DNA from: Drechmeria coniospora
Taxonomy: Eukaryota > Ascomycota > Sordariomycetes > Hypocreales > Ophiocordycipitaceae
Reading direction: 5' to 3'
Assembly: GCF_001625195.1 (NCBI RefSeq)
Contig: NC_054390.1
Coordinates: 7,413,222 to 7,477,221 of the forward strand
Length of the DNA: 64,000 nucleotides
The position numbers and the translations under genes are program-made. The notes under the pieces are model-generated. The model saw only the letters and a program-made list of their open reading frames with translations, did not search any database and was not told the origin of the DNA. Shown here one piece after another: positions 58,281 through 64,000 of the stretch (position 1 is its first letter; each line of letters opens with the position of its first letter).

Positions 58281-59577
58281 ATGGCACCCGTCGAGCGTGC
58301 GATGGAGATGCTCCGGTCCAATCCCTTCTCCCGAGTTCGGAGGGAACAGCGGGAGCGGCGCTCGTCACGAGACGAATCGGCGCCACGACGACTCGGCGAG
58401 ACGGCGACGAACCCAGAATCACGGCCCGTGCATCCGATGGACGAGTCGAACTCGAGGAGATACCTGCCCGGACGTGGCGACCGACCAGGGCGGAAGCCGC
58501 GGACGTGGATGACGAGAGCTTCGATTGCGTCGACGACTCATCGTCACCGTCACGGCGACGAGGGCCATCGGACCCCGGCAGGGCCGTCACCCTCGCCTTC
58601 CTCTCCATCGCCCTTTGTGCCGCAACGACATCTGTCGACGCCGGGGAACGTCGTGACGGCACCGCCGAGGAGCCACTTGCGGCGAGCGGCCACTCTCCCC
58701 ATGCCCATGACGCCGCTGCACCGCACCGGCCAGGTCGCCGTCGCCGGGGAGCCGGGTCAGGACGGCCAGGACGAGGGCCAAGAACGGCCCCGGAGGCGCT
58801 GCCTCTTCTGCCTCGGCTCCGTCCAATCTCGACGCACGCGCTTGCACATCGTCACCTGCCTCGTCTCCGGCATCGCCGCCGCGTCCCTGCTGGCCGTCTG
58901 TACGTCACCTGCCCTGCCCGTCACCAAGGGGGAGAGGGGTGAGCGGCTAACTTGGGCCAGATGTCGCTCTCACCGTGACGCAAAACATCCGCCAGGGGGA
59001 GCTCACCATCGCCATCCTCCTCGTCATCCTCGCCGTCGCCTCCATCTTCGCCTACAGCCTTGTGCGACTGCTGCTGCTCAAATTCCAACCAGACCGCCTC
59101 AGCAGGCGACGCCGGCCGCCGGTCCCCGACATCATGGGCCACCGCGGCTACGCCGTTCCCCCGAAGCCGATACCGGTCGTGCTCGCCCGAGACGAGGACG
59201 CCGTCGGCATCGAGAGAGAGGCCGGCCAGCTGCACCCGCCGGCCTACGGCCTCTGGCGCGAGAGCGTGGTGAGTCGTGGACACCGTGGCCCTGTGCCTGC
59301 ATTCGCGAGGCGATCCGGCCGCTGACGGTGCTCTTCCCGACAGCGAGTGGACCCCAACATGCTATTCTGGCAGCGAAACGCCAACGCCGAGCCGAACCCA
59401 TTGCGGCTTGAGAACCAACCCGGGCCAAGGCCGCCGTCGTACGCGTCCGACGACGGCATATCGTACGTTGTCGAAGCGAGGCCGCGGTCCGTGGCCCCGC
59501 CCACGAGTTTTATTTACACCTCCGACGCCGTGAGGGCGACGCAGAGGCAACCGCCCGGTCCCGATGCACCCTTCTGA
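58281..59577 (+). CDS. Unrecognised fungal two-pass membrane protein
   Basis: Exons 58281-58899, 58961-59268, 59344-59577; 386 aa. Introns of 61 and 75 bp (GTACGT/GTGAGT donors; CTAAC and CTGAC branches) join LLAV|YVALTVTQNI and RESV|RVDPNMLFWQRN. A basic, disordered N-terminal half (about residues 1-180) ends with CLFCLGSVQSRRTRLHI. Membrane helices follow at about 195-213 (LVSGIAAASLLAVYVALTV) and 222-243 (LTIAILLVILAVASIFAYSL). The cytosolic-type tail has PPVPDIMGHRGYAVPPKPIP, VVLARDEDAVGIE, PPAYGLWRESVRVDPN and a final PPSYASDDGISYVVEARPRS with PPxY-type motifs that could bind WW-domain (Rsp5-like) ligases. I recall similar uncharacterised proteins in Sordariomycetes but know no function. 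Confidence 0.8.
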
Positions 59578-61914
59578 TTGAGGCCTAGAGCGGGAAGCAG
59601 GACGTGGCGCGAGCATTTCATACCCTGTAGCGTTTACTCTCCATCTCGCGCCAATCTGGCCGAGGGAGTCCCGAGCGGCCTCGAGAGAAAGCGTCATGTG
59701 CTCCCCGTGCACCCGTGCGCCCGTGCGCCCGCACACGGCATGTGCATTCACCGAGGCGCCGCAACGTTGCGAGGAACGGACATGTCATATTCTCTGAATC
59801 TTGAAGGAGCTCGCTCTCCTCTTGCGTGAGGCGAAGTTGATTCCTCTTCGTTCGGATTCGGACGAGCAGGGAACGGTAACTTGCATCGGCCGTGTGTTGC
59901 TAGCCACCGTCTCGACATACGTACGAGTGCTACGATACTTCAATCAACTATTCAATCTGCCTTTCGTGTGTCGTGACTGACTAGTATACCTTGGCGCGCA
60001 CCTGTCCGACGCCTTTCCCGACGGCAGTCAAGGAGGGGGGTGGTGAGGACCGACGGCGCAAGAGCCGACGGACCGTGGACCGTTGCCGGAGTGAAGAACG
60101 ACGCAAACGGGGCGAACTGATGTGAAACTTCAAACTGGCTCTTCCCTCGGTGCTTGCCAGCACCTCTCTCGAATGGACGACGGCAGCGTTCTCCGTGCTT
60201 TCCCCTTCATTATCAAAGGCCCAAAGGCCCGGCGACCCTGACGACACAGTTGCGACGCCCATCACACGGCGCTATGGAAAGGGGTAAAATTTTAGCTTCG
60301 TCGTCCTCCATCGAGATTTACGCTGGAAAATCGAGGGGTAACGGCCGAGCGATGATTGGTACAGGACCCACTGCTTCGGTGCGCTAAAGTATTCCGTACT
60401 GTGCTTGATATTACGGAGCACAGTACTGCGTACTCCGTACATAATTCAGCGTACTGTCCGGAGTACTCTGTAAGTACAGTACAGTACATACTTATTACAA
60501 AATTGCTGTCCTCTGCACTGTACCGTACGTACCTAGGTAGAGTGCAATTATCATACTCCCTACCTACCTAGTATTGCTTTTTTGTGTTCTCCGTACAGCA
60601 CTAATAGTCAAGTATTCATGCTTTAGCAAGTATTACAGAGTACGGAGGGTCAACCTGCAGCGGTGGTGTTTGTATGAATAAGTACCTAGTATGGACTTCG
60701 GTGCACCTGCAAGTACTGCCACTCTGCCACTCTGAGACGGAGTTCTACCTGACAAGTCATTGTACATACACTTGTGCTTCGTAAGTACTTACTTACTTGC
60801 ATCTACTACTACTTAAGTACCTGTACTTGCAAAGTCAGTAGTTGTACTTGTCCTCGTGCTGCGGAGTAATAGTTGACGGCGCGATTGTAATCGACATGTA
60901 CTCCGTACCCTTACTCCGTATTCCGTTCTCGCATGGCACAACTGCGAATAATTCCATGCAAGTATTACTATATTAATATTGGCACTCGTACGGAGTATCT
61001 TAGTCCTCCCTACCTCTGGCACCTGCAGGCTGCCCGCCGCTGTTCATTCCTACCACCAACGGTAGCTTGCCATAATACTGCCGAATGATCGAACCATCAC
61101 AAGTATTCGTACAAGGTGGCAAGATGAGGCCGAAGGCGGCTGGCCACTTGAACGAGCATGCTCGCATGAGAGTGTACCTGTACATGTTCCCGTGTAGACG
61201 TAGGTACTCCGTACTTTATGAATACTCCGTACAGTGATACTCCGTACACGCACCGTATATGTGTCAGTATATCCTGCTAATAAGTAGGTGCCTTAGTACT
61301 TACTACCTAGTAGTAAGTAAGTAAGTGCACACATACTAAGTATGAGAGGTGAGCGCTGAAGGCGTAGGTAGGTACATGCGATCCCGCAACCGAGGCTGAA
61401 CGAATCAGGTACCGACATGTAGGTGTACTTACTTGTACTGCGGATTCGAACATTACCGTCGGTTCATCCTTACTCAAGTAAATACTGCAAGTACTGCACA
61501 ATACGTTGTACATGCGCTATCAGGTACTGTATACTCGGTACTTGCTTCAGTAGCACCTACTACCTATTAGTGCAACTAGGGAATTAGTAGCGTGTTGGCC
61601 GCAAGGTTAGACAGCAGCGAGCGGCCTGTAAGAATGCATGTGGATCTACCAGGACACCATCGCTGCCTCCGTCGAGGGTTCCCTTCGCTCCACAGTCACA
61701 TCCACCCCCATCTTTTCCGCTCCCCTTCCCCTCCCTTTTTTTGCCCGCCAACCGCCACGCGCAAAATTAGATTTCGTGAGAAAATTTTCTCCTTGCTTCT
61801 CCTCCCGTCCGAAGATATCAACTTGTGCAACGTTCGACTTGCTGGTGGGATCATCATACCGTCCTCGACATTCCCCCTTGGACTGAACTGAACCTGAACC
61901 GTTCGTTGTCCGGC

Positions 61915-61940
61915 GACCAGACCAGACCAGACCAGACCAC
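61915..61940. repeat. (GACCA)5 pentanucleotide repeat
   Basis: Five successive GACCA units in the likely GIS2 promoter. Confidence 0.9.
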
Positions 61941-62004
61941 GTCCTCCTTCATCCTCATTCTCGCCCGCCGAGCATCCTCTCACCCCGGTGTTACGATAGC
62001 TTAG

Positions 62005-62787
62005 GTACGTTTCGCCCATTGTCGTCGTCGATTCGGGGCGCCATGCAACTCCTCTCCTTCTCCTTCCCCCCCCCCCCCCCCCTTGCCCCCCTTCCCTTCT
62101 TCGTCGCATCAGCTATTCTGCCGTGGCGACGAGGCTGCACGCGTGCTGCCGTCGTCGATCGATCGTCGTCGCCCAGGGACAAGCTTTCGGGACACCGTTG
62201 CGAACGAATGCGCCACAAACGTTTCCGAACCGCGACGCGCTCACGTTGATGGCCTGCTTCGTGGACCGCTCGCACCAACCCTTCGCCTGCCGCCCGCTCA
62301 CGCCCGTCTTGTGCGACGATGGCGGAACCAAGGAACCCTTCGATCCGCTGTTCCCGGGTCAATCTTGGTGCCGTGCAATGGAACGACTGTCGGCCTTCAG
62401 GGGCGGGCGTCGCGCAAAACCGCCGCAAGACCGACCCATGCCTACTGGATCGTTGTCCAGGGAGGCGATGGTCGACATTCCACGATGACGTCGCACTCTC
62501 GCCCTGGAGTGGCATCCGCAGTCCGGTACTCTCCGCCCGGACACCGATGGGCCGGATGTTTTCTGGAAGGATCCCTCTCACGCTGCCAGGTCGCACGGCA
62601 TCACCCGCCCGACATCGTGGTCCAATATCCGTCGTGCCGGTCGCCCTGCGTTCGCCTTGAAGCGTACCGACCCACGCCGCGCCGCCTTTTTTGGGACCGT
62701 TGTCGCAAGCTGCGTCACCGTCGCCATGATCGCCCATGACGATTGCCGTCTTGTCCAGAATCCCTGCTAACGATGACTCTCGCGCAG
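62005..62787 (+). other. Probable 5'-UTR intron of GIS2
   Basis: A strong donor (AG|GTACGT) at 62005 and a strong 3' site (TGCTAACGATGACTCTCGCG then CAG) ending at 62787 bracket sequence with no supported gene, 28 bp before the GIS2 start codon. The 783-bp length is long for a fungus, but leader introns are often the longest. Inferred from signals only; another donor could be used. Confidence 0.45.
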
Positions 62788-62815
62788 CACAGTCGCCGCT
62801 TATTCAATCACCAAC

Positions 62816-63649
62816 ATGTCTTCTCTCTCCCGACGCGCTTGCTACAAGTGTGGCAACGTCGGCCACTACGCCGAGGTGTGCTCCTCCGCCGAGCGCCTCT
62901 GCTACAACTGTACCGTCCCGCCCGCCCTGCCCGATTCCGTCCCCAGCGGCTGACCCCCCTCCCCTAGGCAAGCAGCCCGGCCACGAGTCCAACGGCTGCC
63001 CTCTCCCTCGCACCACCGAGGCCAAGCAGTGCTACCATTGCCAGGGCCTCGGCCACGTTCAGGCCGACTGCCCAACCCTGCGCCTCAGCGGCAACGCGAC
63101 CAGCAGCCGCTGCTATACCTGCGGCCAACCCGGCCACCTTGCTGTATGTCTGGCCTCCCGGGCGGGAGCCCGCCGAGCTCGTCGAGCTGACCCTGCTCTT
63201 AGCGTGCCTGCCCTAACCCCGTCGGCCCCGGCGCCATGGGACGCGGAGTTCCCATGGCTCGCGGTGGATATGGCGGCTTCGCCGGTCGCGGCGGCTTCGC
63301 CGGTGGACCTCGCCCTGCCACGTGCTACAAGTGCGGTGGCCCCAACCACTTCGCTCGCGATTGCCAGGCCCAGGCCATGAAGTGCTACGCCTGCGGCAAG
63401 CTCGGCCACATCTCGCGTGACTGCACTGCTCCCAACGGCGGCCCGCTCAACACGGCCGGCAAGACGTGCTACCAGTGTGGCGAGGCCGGCCACATTTCTC
63501 GGGATTGCCGCCAGAAGAACGCGGGAGCCAGCGAGGAGATGAACCAGATGAACCAGGTCAACCCCGTTCACCCCATCAACCCCCCCGAGGTCGTTGACTT
63601 GATCAGCGTTTCCGCGGCCCCGGTGGCCCCCATCGCCCCGGTGGCGTAA
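62816..63649 (+). CDS. GIS2: CCHC zinc-knuckle nucleic-acid-binding protein (Gis2/CNBP/Byr3)
   Basis: Single-strand nucleic-acid-binding protein linked to translation and mRNA granules. Exons 62816-62909, 62968-63143, 63203-63649; 238 aa; introns of 58 and 59 bp. Seven CX2CX4HX4C knuckles are complete once spliced: CYKCGNVGHYAEVC, CYNCKQPGHESNGC (split by intron 1), CYHCQGLGHVQADC, CYTCGQPGHLARAC (split by intron 2), CYKCGGPNHFARDC, CYACGKLGHISRDC and CYQCGEAGHISRDC. An RGG-like linker (RGVPMARGGYGGFAGRGGFA) separates knuckles 4 and 5, as in fungal homologs. Both introns interrupting knuckles confirms the splice model. A Met/Asn/Pro-rich tail (about 40 residues) follows the last knuckle. Confidence 0.95.
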
Positions 63650-64000
63650 ACCGCAAGCCGGCGCGCCCCTGCCCTCCCGGCCTCCCGAGCTGCTTCTCTC
63701 AAACCATGCGAAGCCGACGGCCCGAGGGCAGATGAACCCTAGGCCATGACCTTTCTGCAAAGGGAACGGCCCGAGGGACTGTTGATTTGCTTTCCCTTTT
63801 TCTTTTTTTCATTGCCATCATAGTCACCATGACGGCGTCCCGACCGCTCTGCTCGTTGGACGTTTTCTCCTGTCGTTTCCCTTAGTTTGGTTATCATTTC
63901 TGTTGATGCATGGTAACGATACGTTTTATCCAAATCATCGGCTCATCACGGCGTCTCCGGTCATCTCATTCCTCTTTCATTTTTTATTCCTCTTTGGGGC
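63650..64000. other. GIS2 3' flank
   Basis: T-rich sequence with TTTCTTTTTTTC-type tracts, suitable for a 3' UTR and poly(A) region. No other gene visible before the window ends. Confidence 0.6.

Larger units (their letters stand above)
59578..62815. other. 3.2-kb intergenic region; GTAC words and GIS2 leader
   Basis: 59,578-60,300 shows nothing specific. 60,380-61,580 is rich in GTAC words (GTACTCCGTAC at about 60,430; CCGTACTTTATG... ACTCCGTACAG at 61,209-61,235). 61,915-61,940 is a GACCA pentanucleotide repeat, and a poly-C run lies at about 62,067-62,082. From about 61,690 the pyrimidine-rich sequence and splice signals suggest the GIS2 leader. Confidence 0.6.

Noticed and set aside
62083..62739. 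218-aa plus-strand and 248-aa minus-strand ORFs upstream of GIS2
   Set aside because: Both have Arg/Pro/Ser-rich shadow composition, overlap each other, lack motifs, and lie within a probable leader intron.

Overview
The window is a piece of a filamentous ascomycete nuclear genome. The grounds are short introns of about 50-140 bp with CTAAC/CTGAC branch sites, fungal versions of PET117, IDO, STE2, SomA/Flo8 and GIS2, and transposons damaged by repeat-induced point mutation (RIP). The gene set points to Sordariomycetes, probably Hypocreales; that placement is inferred, not proven.

Region 1 (1 to about 11,750) is a nested graveyard of retrotransposons. A Ty1/copia element on the minus strand is the oldest layer. 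A complete Ty3/gypsy chromovirus (1897-9317, plus strand, 171-bp LTRs, 5-bp target duplication TAACG) is inserted into its GAG-pre-integrase region. A second copy of the same chromovirus, opposite in orientation and cut by the window edge, starts 137 bp away (1759 down to 1). Coding frames are full of TAG stops and Cys/His to Tyr changes, as RIP produces. The 3' part of the complete chromovirus carries unusual GC-rich antisense ORFs.

Region 2 (about 11,860-64,000) is single-copy DNA with 16 protein genes: CTNNBL1-like, V-ATPase subunit G, PET117, RPB2, a GT25-like glycosyltransferase, indoleamine 2,3-dioxygenase, VPS23/TSG101, the STE2-type pheromone receptor, an unrecognised Ser/Pro-rich protein, TOM6, an unrecognised conserved-looking protein, a SomA/Flo8 LisH regulator, BET3, the U5 snRNP 40-kDa WD40 protein, an unrecognised two-pass membrane protein, and a seven-knuckle GIS2/CNBP protein. 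Exon structures were worked out from splice signals, frame and family knowledge; every proposed coding sequence except PET117 closes in frame at a length normal for its family, where the family is known. The genes are unrelated housekeeping, signalling and trafficking genes, with no cluster or operon logic. CTNNBL1 and the U5 40K protein both serve splicing, and VPS23 and BET3 both serve vesicle traffic.

Between the genes lie long non-coding stretches of 1-7 kb, the largest at 20,606-28,365. Many are saturated with GTAC-centred words such as TACGGAGTAC and its complement GTACTCCGTA. This dispersed palindromic vocabulary is the most striking unexplained signal in the window. A 111-bp Tc1/mariner-type MITE and several small tandem repeats are also present. 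I found no convincing tRNA, rRNA or CRISPR.
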